Source: VRUE01 sp963716245 (GTDB lineage: Bacteria; Actinomycetota; Thermoleophilia; Solirubrobacterales; 70-9). Taken from it: a stretch of 64,000 bases of DNA. The notes beneath the pieces are model-generated. The model searched no databases, was not told the DNA's origin, and saw only the letters and a list, made by a program, of their open reading frames with translations. This document shows positions 26,534 through 35,014 of the stretch, in pieces. The stretch spans positions 1,798,001-1,862,000 of the forward strand of contig OY970300.1 of assembly GCA_963716245.1 (NCBI GenBank), given 5' to 3'. The number at the start of each line of letters is the position of its first letter. The stretch's first letter is position 1. Made by a program: the position numbers and the translations under genes.

Positions 26534-28456
26534 CTAGCCACCGGCGCCGACCCGGAACGAGCCGCGCGTCACCTCCAGCACGACCGTGCCGTCGCGGTCG
26601 GTGCGCAGGGTGCGGACCCCGTGCTCGGCGAGGGCGGCGAGCGTGGCGGCCGCGGGATGCCCGAACGGGTTCCCCTCGCCGGCGGAGACGATCGCGACGC
26701 TGGGCCCGGTCCGCTCCAGCAGCGCGGCAAGCCCGGCGTCCTCGCTGCCGTGGTGGGCGACCTTGAGCGCATCGACGGGCCCGGGATCCAGCGGCGTCGC
26801 CTCGGCCTCCGCGTCGGCGCTCAGCAGCATCGAGAAGTCGTGCCAGCGGAGCAGCAGGACAAGCGAGAGGAGGTTCGGATCCTCGGGGGCGGCGAGCGAG
26901 CCGAGCAGCTCCCGCGGCGGCCACAGCACCTCGAGGCGCAGGGCACCCGCGCGGATCTCGTCGCCCGCCGCGATGCGCCGAGCCGGGGCGCCGGCCGCCC
27001 GGCCCGCTTCCAGAGCCCGACGGCCGAGGACCGCGTAGAGGAGCCGCCCGACCGGCACCGCTCCGAGCAGCTCGCCCAGGCCACCGGCGTGGTCGCTCTG
27101 GTCGTGGGTGACGACGGCGGCGTCTAGCCTTCCGACGCCCGATTCGCGCAGCTGTCCGACGAGACCGGCGCCGGGCGGGCCCGTGTCGACGAGGATCGCC
27201 TCGCCGTCTGCCGACTGGAGCAGGATCGCATCGCCCTGTCCGACGTCGAGCACCGTGACCCGCAGGCCAGCCGGCGGGGTCGCTACCGCGCCGCCGTCGG
27301 GCGCGGTCGACCAGACAGCCCCGACTGCGACGAGCCCGACCGCAGCGATGACGATGACCCGGCGCGCTCCCGGCCGCCGGGACAGGACAGGCCGACGGGC
27401 GTTCTTCTTCGGCCAGTCGGTGGCGGGCGAGCTGCGCAGCGCGTGCATCCGGAGGCGCCGATGCACCCGTGCGACACCAACGGCTCCGGCGGCGAGCGTC
27501 AGGTAGGAGGCGACGAGCCCCGCCGTTCCGATCCGCACCTCAAGCGAGGCCCAGCTCGGCCGTCCGCACCATGCCGCGATCTGCGCGACGTAGGCGAGCA
27601 GCGGCGCGGCGAGCGAGTTGACGACCTCGACCGGGAAGCCGGGAACCTGACCCGCCGCGGCGGCGACCATCCCGAGCCACATCGCCGGCGCGACGGCGGG
27701 CAGTGCCAGCAGGTTCGCGACGAGAGTCGTGGTCGAGAAGGCCCCGAAATGGAAGGCGACCAGCGGTGCCGTCGCGACGGTGGCGGCGATCGTCATCGCC
27801 GCACCCTCGGCGAGGGCTCGCTGCCACTCGCCGGCGCCCAGCCGCGGCGCGATCGCCGCCCGCAGCGGCGCGGCGAGCGCGAGGATGCCGAGCAGCGCCG
27901 CGAAGCTGAGCTGCCAGCCGACGTCGGCGGCGAACGCCGGCTCGATCGCGAGGGTCGCGGCGGCCGCGACCAGCAGCGCGCGAAAGCGGGAGCGGCGGCG
28001 GCTCGCCAGGGTCGCCAGCACGCTCAGCGCGCCCATGATTCCGGCGCGCTGAACCGACGGACCGGCCCCGGCGAGCGGCACGTAGACGGCGATCAGGCCG
28101 AGGATCCAGACGAGCCGCACGCGCAGCGGCAGTCCGAACGCCGCCAGCACCGGCATCGCGAGCAGCGCGAGGAGCGCCACGTTCTGACCCGAGACGGCCA
28201 GCAGGTGGGCGAGGCCCGAGCGGCGGAAGTCCTCCTTGGTCGCCCGATCGATCCGCTCGTCCTGGCCGAGCACGAAGCCCCTGGCGAGCTCCGCCTCGCG
28301 CGGCGGCATCCCCCTGCCCAGAGCCGCCTCCGCGCGGGCGCGGATCTCGCCGGCATTGGTCAGGGCGAGAAGCACGAGCGCGGCGACGCCGAGCAGCAGG
28401 GCCAACACCGGGAGGCGCCCGTTCGCCACCGGTGGTTCAGGGCTGGAGCCGGGCAC
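26534..28456 (-). CDS. comEC: ComEC/Rec2 competence membrane channel with metallo-beta-lactamase domain
   Basis: Imports single-stranded DNA across the inner membrane during natural transformation. 640 aa, shorter than usual because the N-terminal OB/DUF4131 domain is nearly absent. The Competence domain shows HLLAVSGQNVALL and about ten helices up to residue 390. A beta-lactamase-like domain follows from about residue 400 (LDVGQGDAILLQ, VDTGPP). The metal motif normally HxHxDH reads HDQSDH, so the second His is replaced by Gln. It overlaps comEA by 20 bp. Confidence 0.92.
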   Translation of the reverse strand: MPGSSPEPPVANGRLPVLALLLGVAALVLLALTNAGEIRARAEAALGRGMPPREAELARGFVLGQDERIDRATKEDFRRSGLAHLLAVSGQNVALLALLAMPVLAAFGLPLRVRLVWILGLIAVYVPLAGAGPSVQRAGIMGALSVLATLASRRRSRFRALLVAAAATLAIEPAFAADVGWQLSFAALLGILALAAPLRAAIAPRLGAGEWQRALAEGAAMTIAATVATAPLVAFHFGAFSTTTLVANLLALPAVAPAMWLGMVAAAAGQVPGFPVEVVNSLAAPLLAYVAQIAAWCGRPSWASLEVRIGTAGLVASYLTLAAGAVGVARVHRRLRMHALRSSPATDWPKKNARRPVLSRRPGARRVIVIAAVGLVAVGAVWSTAPDGGAVATPPAGLRVTVLDVGQGDAILLQSADGEAILVDTGPPGAGLVGQLRESGVGRLDAAVVTHDQSDHAGGLGELLGAVPVGRLLYAVLGRRALEAGRAAGAPARRIAAGDEIRAGALRLEVLWPPRELLGSLAAPEDPNLLSLVLLLRWHDFSMLLSADAEAEATPLDPGPVDALKVAHHGSEDAGLAALLERTGPSVAIVSAGEGNPFGHPAAATLAALAEHGVRTLRTDRDGTVVLEVTRGSFRVGAGG

Positions 28457-29039
28457 GCAGCGACTCCATCGTCGCCGGTCCGATTCCGCTCACCTCGTCG
28501 AGCTGGTCGACCGAGGCGAGACCGCCGTGCTGGTCGCGGTATTCGACGATCTTCTGCGCCGTGACCGGACCGATCCCGTCGATCGTGTCTAGCTGCTCGA
28601 CCGTGGCGCTGCCGAGGCTGATCGGCCCCGCTTCCGCGGGCAGCCCTGGGACCCCGCTCGCCGCCGGCGCACCGGGCGTTCGCTCCGGCACGACGACCTG
28701 CTGACCGTCGACCAGACGCGCGGCCCGGTTGATCGCTTCGAGCATGGCGCCGCGCGACGGCCCACCGGCCCGCGCCAGCGCGTCCACGACCCTCGATCCG
28801 GCGGGCAGGCGGTAGACGCCGGGATTCTGCACCGCGCCCGCCACGTCGACGACCAGGTCGGAGCCGCCGCTGGCGATGGTGAGGCCGCCGTCAGCGGAGG
28901 CGGCCGCGGCGGCCGGCGGCTCGAACGACCCCCCGCTTCCCTCGGCGCGGATCGCCCGGGCACCGATCAGCAGCAGCGCGATGGCGACGGCGCCGTAGAC
29001 GAAGACCTGGGACCTGCTCAGCTCGGGCACGGGCAGCAC
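28437..29039 (-). CDS. comEA: ComEA-type competence DNA receptor
   Basis: Binds double-stranded DNA at the cell surface and hands it to ComEC. 200 aa: one N-terminal membrane anchor (about residues 10-30), an SLBB domain (DVAGAVQNPGVYRLPAGSRV) and a C-terminal helix-hairpin-helix pair (LDTIDGIGPVTAQKIVEYR and LDEVSGIGPATMESLR). The GTG start is followed directly by the anchor. It forms a competence operon with comEC. Confidence 0.94.
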   Translation of the reverse strand: MLPVPELSRSQVFVYGAVAIALLLIGARAIRAEGSGGSFEPPAAAAASADGGLTIASGGSDLVVDVAGAVQNPGVYRLPAGSRVVDALARAGGPSRGAMLEAINRAARLVDGQQVVVPERTPGAPAASGVPGLPAEAGPISLGSATVEQLDTIDGIGPVTAQKIVEYRDQHGGLASVDQLDEVSGIGPATMESLRARLQP

Positions 29040-29094
29040 GCTGCCAGGCCCCGGCGCGCGTATGGCGCGCCGATCTCAAAATCTTTCAAACGAC

Positions 29095-29487
29095 TTAGTC
29101 GTCTTCGTCGTAACCGCTCACCTCGGCGAGCTGATCGCTGTACAGCTCGGCGGCGGCGACGGGTGGCGACTGGACGGAGACGCAGGCCAGCGTCTCGTCG
29201 CGGTCGTTGGCGACCGAGTGGTCGGTGGCGGGCGGGACGAGGATCAGATCCCCCTCGCCGACCTCCTGCGTGTCGCCGGCGACGGACATCGTGCCGCCGC
29301 CGCGCACGACGACGTAGACCTGCTCGCCCCCCTCGTCGGAGCGCAGCGTCTGCTCGGCGCCGGCCGGGACCTCCAGCCAGGTGACGGACATGTTGCGGGC
29401 ACCGAGTTCGCCCGCGTCCATGAGGACGCGGTAGCGGAGCTTGTGCCACTCCTCCTCGTGAGCTTCCCCTAAGCGCCGGACCAGCAT
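29095..29487 (-). CDS. small cupin-domain protein
   Basis: A 130-aa single-domain cupin. The barrel covers about residues 33-105 with GGEQVYVVVRGGGTMSV and GEGDLILVPPATDHSVAN. The first motif lacks the usual His-His pair (HxH replaced around EQVYVV), but Glu and the later His that could bind metal are kept. No enzymatic role can be assigned. It lies between leuS and comEA with a 7-bp-stem hairpin (29053-29071) downstream. Confidence 0.75.
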   Translation of the reverse strand: MLVRRLGEAHEEEWHKLRYRVLMDAGELGARNMSVTWLEVPAGAEQTLRSDEGGEQVYVVVRGGGTMSVAGDTQEVGEGDLILVPPATDHSVANDRDETLACVSVQSPPVAAAELYSDQLAEVSGYDEDD

Positions 29488-29530
29488 GCGGGCGCTTTGT
29501 AGCAGATACCGGCGTGTAGGCGTGCGGATT

Positions 29531-32041
29531 TCAGCGAACGACGAGGTTGACCAGCTTGCCCGGCACGACGATCTCCTTGACGACCTGCTTGCCGTCGAGG
29601 TGGCGCCGGACCTTCTCGCTGGCGCGGGCGAGGGCGAGCAGCTCGGACTCCGGCGCGTCCGCGGCAGCCTCGATCCGGTCGCGCAGCTTGCCGTTGACCT
29701 GGACCACCAGGGTCACCGTGTCGCTGGTCAGCAGCGCCGGGTCCGCCTCCGGCCACGCCTCCTCCCAGACGCGCCCGCCGCGCAGCCGCTCCCAGACCTC
29801 GGCGCCGAGATGGGGGGCGAAGGGGAAGATCAGCGAGGCGGCCGTCGCCGTCGCGAAGCGGACGGTCGCCGCGCCCTGCTCGTCTCCGTAGAGGGCGTCC
29901 TTGACGCGGTAGGCGTCGTTGACCAGCTCCATCACGGCGGCGATCGCGGTGTTGAACTGGAAGCCGCGCTGGAAGTCGCGCGTCGCCTTGTCGATCGCCC
30001 AGTGCGCCTTGGCCAAGAGCTCGCGCTCCGGCCCCTCCGCCGACGGGCCTATTTCCGACGCCGGGAGTCCTATTTCAGGCCCGTCGGCACGTTGTTCGAC
30101 CTCCTCACAGAGGCGCCAGAGGCGTGAGAGGAAGCGGTGCACGCCCTCGACGCCCTCGTCGGACCAGTCGCCGCCGCGCTCGGGCGGGCCCATGAAGCAG
30201 ACGTAGGTGCGGGCGGTGTCGGCGCCGTGGCGCTCGACGTACTCGGCCGGGCTGACCGTGTTGCCCTTCGACTTCGACATCTTCGCCCCGTCGCGGGTGA
30301 TCATCCCCTGCGTGAAGAGGTTTGCGAACGGCTCCTGCACGCCGAGGTGGCCGAGGTCGGCGAGCGCCTTGGTGAAGAAGCGCGCGTACATCAGGTGCAG
30401 GATCGCGTGCTCGACTCCGCCGATGTACTGGTCGACCGGCAGCCAGTGGTCGGCCGCCTCGCGGTCCCACGCGGCCTCGCCGTTGCGCGAGTCGAGGTAG
30501 CGGACGAAGTACCAGGAGGAGTCGACGAAGGTGTCCATCGTGTCGGTCTCGCGCCGCGCGGGGCCGGCGCAGCGCGGGCACTCGGTCGCGACCCACTCCT
30601 CGGCCGCGGCGAGCGGGCTGCGGCCCTGCGGCGCGTAGTCGTCCACCTCGGGCAGCTCGACCGGCAGCTGGTCGTCGGGCACCGGGACGATCCCGCACCG
30701 CTCGCAGTAGACGACGGGGATCGGAGCGCCCCAGTAGCGCTGCCGCGAGACAAGCCAGTCGCGCAGGCGGTAGTTGACTGCGGCCTCGCCCCGTCCCTCG
30801 TCCTTCAGCCAGGCGACGATCTCCTCGTACGCCTCGCGATTTCCCTTGCCGTCGAAGCGGCCGGAGCCGACCATCGGGCCGTCGCCCGGGTACGGCAGGC
30901 CCTCGTCGTCGCGCGCCGTCTCCTCGTCGGAGCCCTCGATCACGCGCCGCACCGGCAGGTCGAACGCCTTGGCGAACTCGTAGTCGCGCGTGTCGTGCGC
31001 GGGCACGGCCATGATCGCGCCGGTCCCGTACTCCATCAGCACGTAGTCGGCGACGAACATCGGGATCTCCTCGCCGTTGACCGGGTTGACAACGCTGCGG
31101 CCGAGCGGCACGCCGGTCTTCGGCCGGTCCTCGTCGCCGCGCTCCTCGGCCGACTCGCGGGCGACGTCGTTGACGTACTCGCGCACCGCCGCCTCGGCCG
31201 GCGTGCCGGCGACCAGCCGCTCCAGCTCGGGGTGCTCGGGGGCGAGGACGAAGAAGGTGGCGCCGAACAGGGTGTCCGGCCGCGTCGTGAAGACCGGGAA
31301 GTCGAGGTCGACTTCCTCGCAGCGGAAAGTCACCTCGGCGCCCTCGGAGCGGCCGATCCAGTTGCGCTGCATCGTGACGACGTGCTCGGGCCAGGACTCG
31401 AGCAGGTCGAAGTCGGCGAGCAGCCGGTCGGCGTAGTCGGTGATCTTGAAGAACCACTGCTCGAGCCGGCGCTGCTCGACCGGCGTGCCGCAGCGCTCGC
31501 AGCGGCCGTCGACGACCTGCTCGTTGGCGAGCACGGTCGCGTCCACCGGACACCACTGCACCGGCGCCTCGTCGCGGTAGGCAAGGCCGTGCTCGAAGAG
31601 CTGCAGGAAGATCCACTGGGTCCAGCGGTAGTACTCGGGGGTGTGGGTGCCGAGCTCGCGCGACCAGTCGATCGAGATCCCCCACTCGCGGAACTGCCGG
31701 CGGAAGGAGTCGATCGAGCGCTCCGTCGCCTCGCGCGGCGGCTCGCCGGTCTTGATCGCGTTGTTCTCCGCCGGCAGGCCGAAGGCGTCGTAGCCCATCG
31801 GGTGGATCACCTCGTAGCCGTGGCGGCGGCGGAAGTGCGCGATCGCGTCGCCGACGGCGTAGCACTTGAGGTGCCCGACGTGGGGCTCGCCGGAGGGGTA
31901 GGGCAGCATCTCGAGCACGTAGGACTTCGGCTTCTCGCCGTCGTATCCGGGCTGCCCCGGATTGGCGACCTCCCAGGTCCGCTCGTCGGCCCAGACCTGC
32001 TGCCACCTGCGCTCGATCGTCTTCGGGTCGTAACCGGCCAT
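29531..32041 (-). CDS. leuS: leucyl-tRNA synthetase
   Basis: Class Ia synthetase of 836 aa. HIGH motif as HVGH at residues 54-57, an editing domain (about 220-410) with the T-rich region and the DTRDYEFAKAF segment, and KMSKSKGN near residue 588. The zinc-finger-like CERC...CPRC insert near 430-490 is of the bacterial type. Residues about 652-668 are an extra Gly/Pro/Glu-rich stretch encoded by a palindrome (30039-30088). TAAGAT lies 7 nt before the ATG. Confidence 0.97.
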   Translation of the reverse strand: MAGYDPKTIERRWQQVWADERTWEVANPGQPGYDGEKPKSYVLEMLPYPSGEPHVGHLKCYAVGDAIAHFRRRHGYEVIHPMGYDAFGLPAENNAIKTGEPPREATERSIDSFRRQFREWGISIDWSRELGTHTPEYYRWTQWIFLQLFEHGLAYRDEAPVQWCPVDATVLANEQVVDGRCERCGTPVEQRRLEQWFFKITDYADRLLADFDLLESWPEHVVTMQRNWIGRSEGAEVTFRCEEVDLDFPVFTTRPDTLFGATFFVLAPEHPELERLVAGTPAEAAVREYVNDVARESAEERGDEDRPKTGVPLGRSVVNPVNGEEIPMFVADYVLMEYGTGAIMAVPAHDTRDYEFAKAFDLPVRRVIEGSDEETARDDEGLPYPGDGPMVGSGRFDGKGNREAYEEIVAWLKDEGRGEAAVNYRLRDWLVSRQRYWGAPIPVVYCERCGIVPVPDDQLPVELPEVDDYAPQGRSPLAAAEEWVATECPRCAGPARRETDTMDTFVDSSWYFVRYLDSRNGEAAWDREAADHWLPVDQYIGGVEHAILHLMYARFFTKALADLGHLGVQEPFANLFTQGMITRDGAKMSKSKGNTVSPAEYVERHGADTARTYVCFMGPPERGGDWSDEGVEGVHRFLSRLWRLCEEVEQRADGPEIGLPASEIGPSAEGPERELLAKAHWAIDKATRDFQRGFQFNTAIAAVMELVNDAYRVKDALYGDEQGAATVRFATATAASLIFPFAPHLGAEVWERLRGGRVWEEAWPEADPALLTSDTVTLVVQVNGKLRDRIEAAADAPESELLALARASEKVRRHLDGKQVVKEIVVPGKLVNLVVR
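30039..30088. repeat. palindromic repeat in frame inside leuS
   Basis: Arms 30039-30050 and 30077-30088 are perfect 12-bp inverted repeats. The 26-bp centre contains a near-duplicate of TATTTC. Translated, it gives a tandem of similar short peptides (GPEIG and SEIGP) at the join between the catalytic and anticodon-binding parts of LeuRS, a place where an insertion could be tolerated. Confidence 0.8.
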
Positions 32042-32048
32042 TGCAGCG

Positions 32049-32054
32049 ATCTTA
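32049..32054 (-). promoter_or_regulatory. -10 hexamer TAAGAT of leuS
   Basis: TAAGAT ends 7 nt before the leuS ATG; leaderless arrangement. No T-box or leader RNA can fit between promoter and start. Confidence 0.5.
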
Positions 32055-32066
32055 TGGCTGCGGCGG

Positions 32067-32462
32067 CTACGTGCGACGACGCGTCAGACGCAGGCCCGAC
32101 CAGGTGTCGTCGATGGCGCAGACCTTGGTGTCGACGAGGCCGATCGGCAGGACCACGTCGCGCACGACGTCCTCGGTCATGTCGGTCTCCACGCCCGAGG
32201 AGCGCTTCGGCCAGGCCATCCAGAGGGTGCCGTCCCCGACCGCCTCGGCGACGCCCTGCAGGCGGCGCTCGAGCTGCCGCCGAGAGGTGACGAACCAGAT
32301 CGTCGTCTCGCGCCGTCCGCGGTTGCCACGACGCGACGTCGTGCCCGCCGGCAGTGGGTCGAGCAGGCGCTCGAAGCCGTCCGGGGCGTCGATCAGCACG
32401 ACGGTCGTCTCGGGCTTGACGCCGAGCTTCTGCGCCAGGGGCTTGCCCGAGTAGCCGCTCAT
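32067..32462 (-). CDS. DUF3052 family protein
   Basis: A 131-aa protein beginning SGYSGKPLAQKLGVK and containing DAPDGF and WMAWPKRSSG. These are hallmarks of the DUF3052 family, common in actinobacteria and without a known function. No membrane segment. It is 13 bp downstream of the SpoIIM-like gene on the same strand and may be in one operon with it. Confidence 0.85.
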   Translation of the reverse strand: MSGYSGKPLAQKLGVKPETTVVLIDAPDGFERLLDPLPAGTTSRRGNRGRRETTIWFVTSRRQLERRLQGVAEAVGDGTLWMAWPKRSSGVETDMTEDVVRDVVLPIGLVDTKVCAIDDTWSGLRLTRRRT

Positions 32463-32475
32463 CGCGATCGCGACT

Positions 32476-33213
32476 CTACGGCGACGACCAGGGATCGACC
32501 TGCGTCGCCCCAGCCGGCGAGAGCGCCTCGAGGATCTGCGGCCAGAGGTAGACCTCGATCGTCGCGGCGGCCACCAGGGCGGGAATCGCCAGCAGGACGG
32601 TGATGAAGGTGGCGGCGAGGAGCTGATTCCACTCGCCGCGGCGGCTGGCGATCAGCCAAGCGGCGAGAGGCAGGAAGAGCGCGGTCAACTCCGGGATCGC
32701 GTGTGGGAGGACGCTGAGGATCAGGGCGGCATGGGAGATGTCGAGCTGGAAGGCGATCGTCGAGCCCTGGAAGCCGAGGTAGAGCGCCTGCGTGCAGAGC
32801 GAGAACAGGGTGACCGCGGCGACGAAGAGGATCGCGAACTCGGCCGTCTTGACGTGGATCCAGCGCGAGAAGCCGCTGCGCTGGGCGGCGGCGATCGGCA
32901 TCGAGGCGCCGGCGATGAAGCCGGCGACGCAGGCCGTCCCGTGCAGGGCCAGCACCAGCGAGTTGCGCCAGAGGATCGGCGCCAGGTCGGCAAGCGAGGT
33001 CGACTCGGTGATCCCGGGCATGTGGATCGGCGTCACGTCCGGAGTAAGCAGCCCGGCCACCACCCAGACCGCGCCGAGCAGGCTGAGGGCGATGGCGACG
33101 CTCAGCGCCAGCCAGCCCCGCAGCACTCGCCAGGGACGCTCGTTCCAGAGCTCGAAGGTCTCGCGCGTGTCCCGCATCCCGTGCGAGAACACGTGCTCGT
33201 TCGCCGCGTTCAC
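32476..33213 (-). CDS. SpoIIM-like integral membrane protein
   Basis: A 245-aa protein with about six transmembrane helices. LPHAIPELTALFLPLAAWL corresponds to the PHGxxExxA signature of the SpoIIM/DUF95 family. Outside sporulating Firmicutes these proteins have no established role. The start is a GTG with TGAGGC just upstream. It starts 3 bp after the stop of the small membrane gene at 33217. Confidence 0.65.
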   Translation of the reverse strand: MNAANEHVFSHGMRDTRETFELWNERPWRVLRGWLALSVAIALSLLGAVWVVAGLLTPDVTPIHMPGITESTSLADLAPILWRNSLVLALHGTACVAGFIAGASMPIAAAQRSGFSRWIHVKTAEFAILFVAAVTLFSLCTQALYLGFQGSTIAFQLDISHAALILSVLPHAIPELTALFLPLAAWLIASRRGEWNQLLAATFITVLLAIPALVAAATIEVYLWPQILEALSPAGATQVDPWSSP

Positions 33214-33216
33214 GCC

Positions 33217-33465
33217 TCAGTCATCGGCAAGCGGCGGCGGGGATTTGAGCCGAGCCAAGCCCCAGAGGGAGACGACCGCCCAGACGGACTCGAGCAGCAG
33301 GAAGCCCCACTGGCGCCCCTCCCAGGCCAGGTAGGCGAGCACGACGGAGCCGACCAGGTTGAGCCACAGATAGATGCGCGAGTGCTGGTCCATCGCGCCG
33401 ACCTGGGCCGCGGCGTAGGCGACCAGGATCAGCAGCGCCCCGACGATCTGCACGACCTGGTCCAT
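33217..33465 (-). CDS. small three-helix membrane protein (CBU_0592-like)
   Basis: 82 aa: helix 1 VVQIVGALLILVAYAAAQVG, helix 2 YLWLNLVGSVVLAYLAW and helix 3 GFLLLESVWAVVSLWGLARL. The pattern DQVVQIVGALLILVAYAAAQ...LNLVGS...ESVWAVVSLWGL fits the CBU_0592 family of unknown function. The ATG at 33463-33465 is chosen over upstream codons because the family starts here. Divergent from the gene at 33570. Confidence 0.7.
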   Translation of the reverse strand: MDQVVQIVGALLILVAYAAAQVGAMDQHSRIYLWLNLVGSVVLAYLAWEGRQWGFLLLESVWAVVSLWGLARLKSPPPLADD

Positions 33466-33569
33466 GCTGCGCGGCAGCGTACTCGCCGCCCCCGGCGTCG
33501 AGGCCGCGGTCCTGATTACCGCGGGGCGACCGGGGTATCTCCCCGCCAAGCGATCGAAGGAGGCAGACG

Positions 33570-33731
33570 ATGGCCAAAGACCACGGCCCGAGCGTCAAGA
33601 ACGACAAGCAGTACGAAGGTCTGCGCAAGAAGGGGATGAGCAAGGAACGCGCCGCGAAGATCGCCAACACTCCCGGGGCCTCGAAGAAGGGCGGCAAGAA
33701 CTCGAAGGGCGGCAAGAAGAAGTCGTCCTAG
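33570..33731 (+). CDS. 53-aa basic protein, DUF7218-like
   Basis: A small, highly charged protein with MAKDHGPSVKNDKQYEGLRKKGMSKERAAKIANTP in its first half, given here in part as MAKDHGPSVKNDKQ and GMSKERAAKIAN, then a Gly/Lys/Ser tail. The N-terminal half resembles a Rho-termination-factor-like/DUF7218 family common in actinobacteria; nucleic-acid binding is only a guess. A strong ribosome binding site (GAAGGAGG) lies at 33556-33563. Confidence 0.8.
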   Translation: MAKDHGPSVKNDKQYEGLRKKGMSKERAAKIANTPGASKKGGKNSKGGKKKSS

Positions 33732-33744
33732 CCGCGGCGAGCGA

Positions 33745-33817
33745 TGGAGCTGACGGGACTCGAACCCGTGACCTACGCGCTGCCAGCGCGTCGCTCTTCC
33801 AGCTGAGCTACAGCCCC
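33745..33817 (-). tRNA. tRNA-Ala (anticodon GGC)
   Basis: A 73-nt cloverleaf. Acceptor GGGGCTG pairs with CAGCTCC with one G-U, followed by discriminator A. The D arm is GCTC...GAGC, the anticodon arm ACGCG-CTGGCAG-CGCGT with anticodon GGC reading GCC, and the T arm ACGGG-TTCGAGT-CCCGT. The 3' CCA is not encoded. Convergent with the small basic protein gene. Confidence 0.97.
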
Positions 33818-33827
33818 GAGAGACGCG

Positions 33828-33833
33828 AGTTTA
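33828..33833 (-). promoter_or_regulatory. -10 hexamer TAAACT of tRNA-Ala
   Basis: TAAACT lies 10 nt upstream of the mature tRNA 5' end, a normal distance for a short 5' leader. No -35 consensus is seen. Confidence 0.45.
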
Positions 33834-33860
33834 GACGGTCGAGCCTCGTGCGCGGGCGGA

Positions 33861-34586
33861 TCAGGCGGCGCGCTGCTCGGGGCCCTGCTCCTCGTCCACG
33901 TCGAGGATCAGGTCGTCGCCCGTGCGCCGGACACGGAACTCCATCGGCGCCCGCTCTTCCAGCTCGCGCAGCAGGTCGACCGGCTCGTCGAGCCGTACGG
34001 AGAGGGTCGCGCGGCCCTCGGAGAAGCGCTCGACCGATATCTCCGTGGCGCCGAGCGTGGCGATCACGTCCTCGAAGCCGACCAGCTGCGAGAAGTCTCC
34101 GAGCGGGCCGATCTCGAGCTTGACGTCGCCCTGGAAGAGGCCGGAGCCGTTGCCGACGCTCTCGACCGTGCCGTTCGATCCGGCGGTCTGGGCGTCGGCG
34201 AGCTCCTGGCTGCGACGGCTGACCTCGATGGCCTCGCGCAGCGCTTTCATCCGGATCCGCGTCGCCTGCCCACGCGCCTGCGCCTGGATCTCCTCCAGGC
34301 GGCCGGCGGTCGACTCCAGCGAGGCGATGCTGCGGTCGTGGCGCTCGTTCGCCTCTCGCAGCCGCTCCGCGAGGTGGCGGATCTCGCGCTCGCGCTCGAT
34401 CACCATCGCCGACAGCGAGGAGAGCTCGCCCTCGGCGTGGGCCACCGCGTCGGCTGCGCTCCGCCCCCGCTCGACGGAGTCCCGTGCCTCGCGCTCGAGC
34501 GCGCCGATGCGCGCGTCGCGAGCCCCGATCGCCGCCTCGACTTCGCCGCGGCGGTAGCCGAGGAGCGCCCTCTTGAAGCCACCCAT
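33861..34586 (-). CDS. DivIVA-like coiled-coil protein
   Basis: A 241-aa protein. The first 16 residues, MGGFKRALLGYRRGEVEAAI in part, match the membrane-binding lead of DivIVA-domain proteins (GYxxxEVDxF). A long heptad-rich coiled coil covers about 20-125, then a linker. A compact C-terminal domain (about 165-235) ends in an acidic tail. It could organise polar growth or division, but only the N-terminal similarity supports that. TAGCGT 7 nt upstream fixes the start. Confidence 0.7.
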   Translation of the reverse strand: MGGFKRALLGYRRGEVEAAIGARDARIGALEREARDSVERGRSAADAVAHAEGELSSLSAMVIEREREIRHLAERLREANERHDRSIASLESTAGRLEEIQAQARGQATRIRMKALREAIEVSRRSQELADAQTAGSNGTVESVGNGSGLFQGDVKLEIGPLGDFSQLVGFEDVIATLGATEISVERFSEGRATLSVRLDEPVDLLRELEERAPMEFRVRRTGDDLILDVDEEQGPEQRAA

Positions 34587-34593
34587 GCGCGGG

Positions 34594-34599
34594 ACGCTA
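34594..34599 (-). promoter_or_regulatory. -10 hexamer TAGCGT of the DivIVA-like gene
   Basis: TAGCGT ends 7 nt before the ATG; leaderless arrangement. Confidence 0.5.
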
Positions 34600-34624
34600 G
34601 AACCCCGCTCGGACGGCTTTTCGC

Positions 34625-35014
34625 TCAGGCGTTGGCGGCCGAGCGAGTGTCGCTGTCTTCGAGGCCCAGCTCCAGCCGGGGCGCCTCCCGCCAGAGGTCC
34701 TCGAGCTGGTAGCGCTGCCGTGCTTCCGCGGTGAAGACGTGCATGACCGCGTCGAGGTAGTCGAGCACGATCCAGCCGGCCGCGCCGCCGCCCTCGATCC
34801 CGCCGGGCCGCAGGCCGTCGTCCTGCTTCAGGCGCATCTTCACCTCGTCGACGATCGCCCGCGCCTGGCGCTCGTTGCGGGCCGTGCAGATCGTCAGGAA
34901 GTCGGTGTAGGAGGCGAGCTCGCGCATGTCGAGGGCGACGACCTCGGTCGCCCCTTTGCCGTCGGCCACCTCCGCCAGCCGCCGTGCCAGCCCCTCGGAG
35001 GTCGAGCCGCTCAC
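34625..35014 (-). CDS. rsfS: ribosomal silencing factor RsfS
   Basis: Binds ribosomal protein L14 and blocks subunit joining in starvation. 129 aa with VVALDMRELASYTDFLTICTARNERQARAI and GWIVLDYLDAVMHVFTAEARQRYQLEDLW, the full RsfS pattern. It overlaps nadD by 4 bp; the nadD-rsfS pairing is common. Confidence 0.95.
   Translation of the reverse strand: MSGSTSEGLARRLAEVADGKGATEVVALDMRELASYTDFLTICTARNERQARAIVDEVKMRLKQDDGLRPGGIEGGGAAGWIVLDYLDAVMHVFTAEARQRYQLEDLWREAPRLELGLEDSDTRSAANA

Noticed and set aside
29053..29071. Terminator between the cupin gene and comEA
   Set aside because: A 7-bp stem exists (GGCGCGC/GCGCGCC) but is followed by G/C-rich sequence rather than a T-run; there is no firm support for termination.
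33745..33817. tRNA-Ala as an integration site for a mobile element
   Set aside because: No integrase and no duplicated tRNA 3' end were seen nearby.
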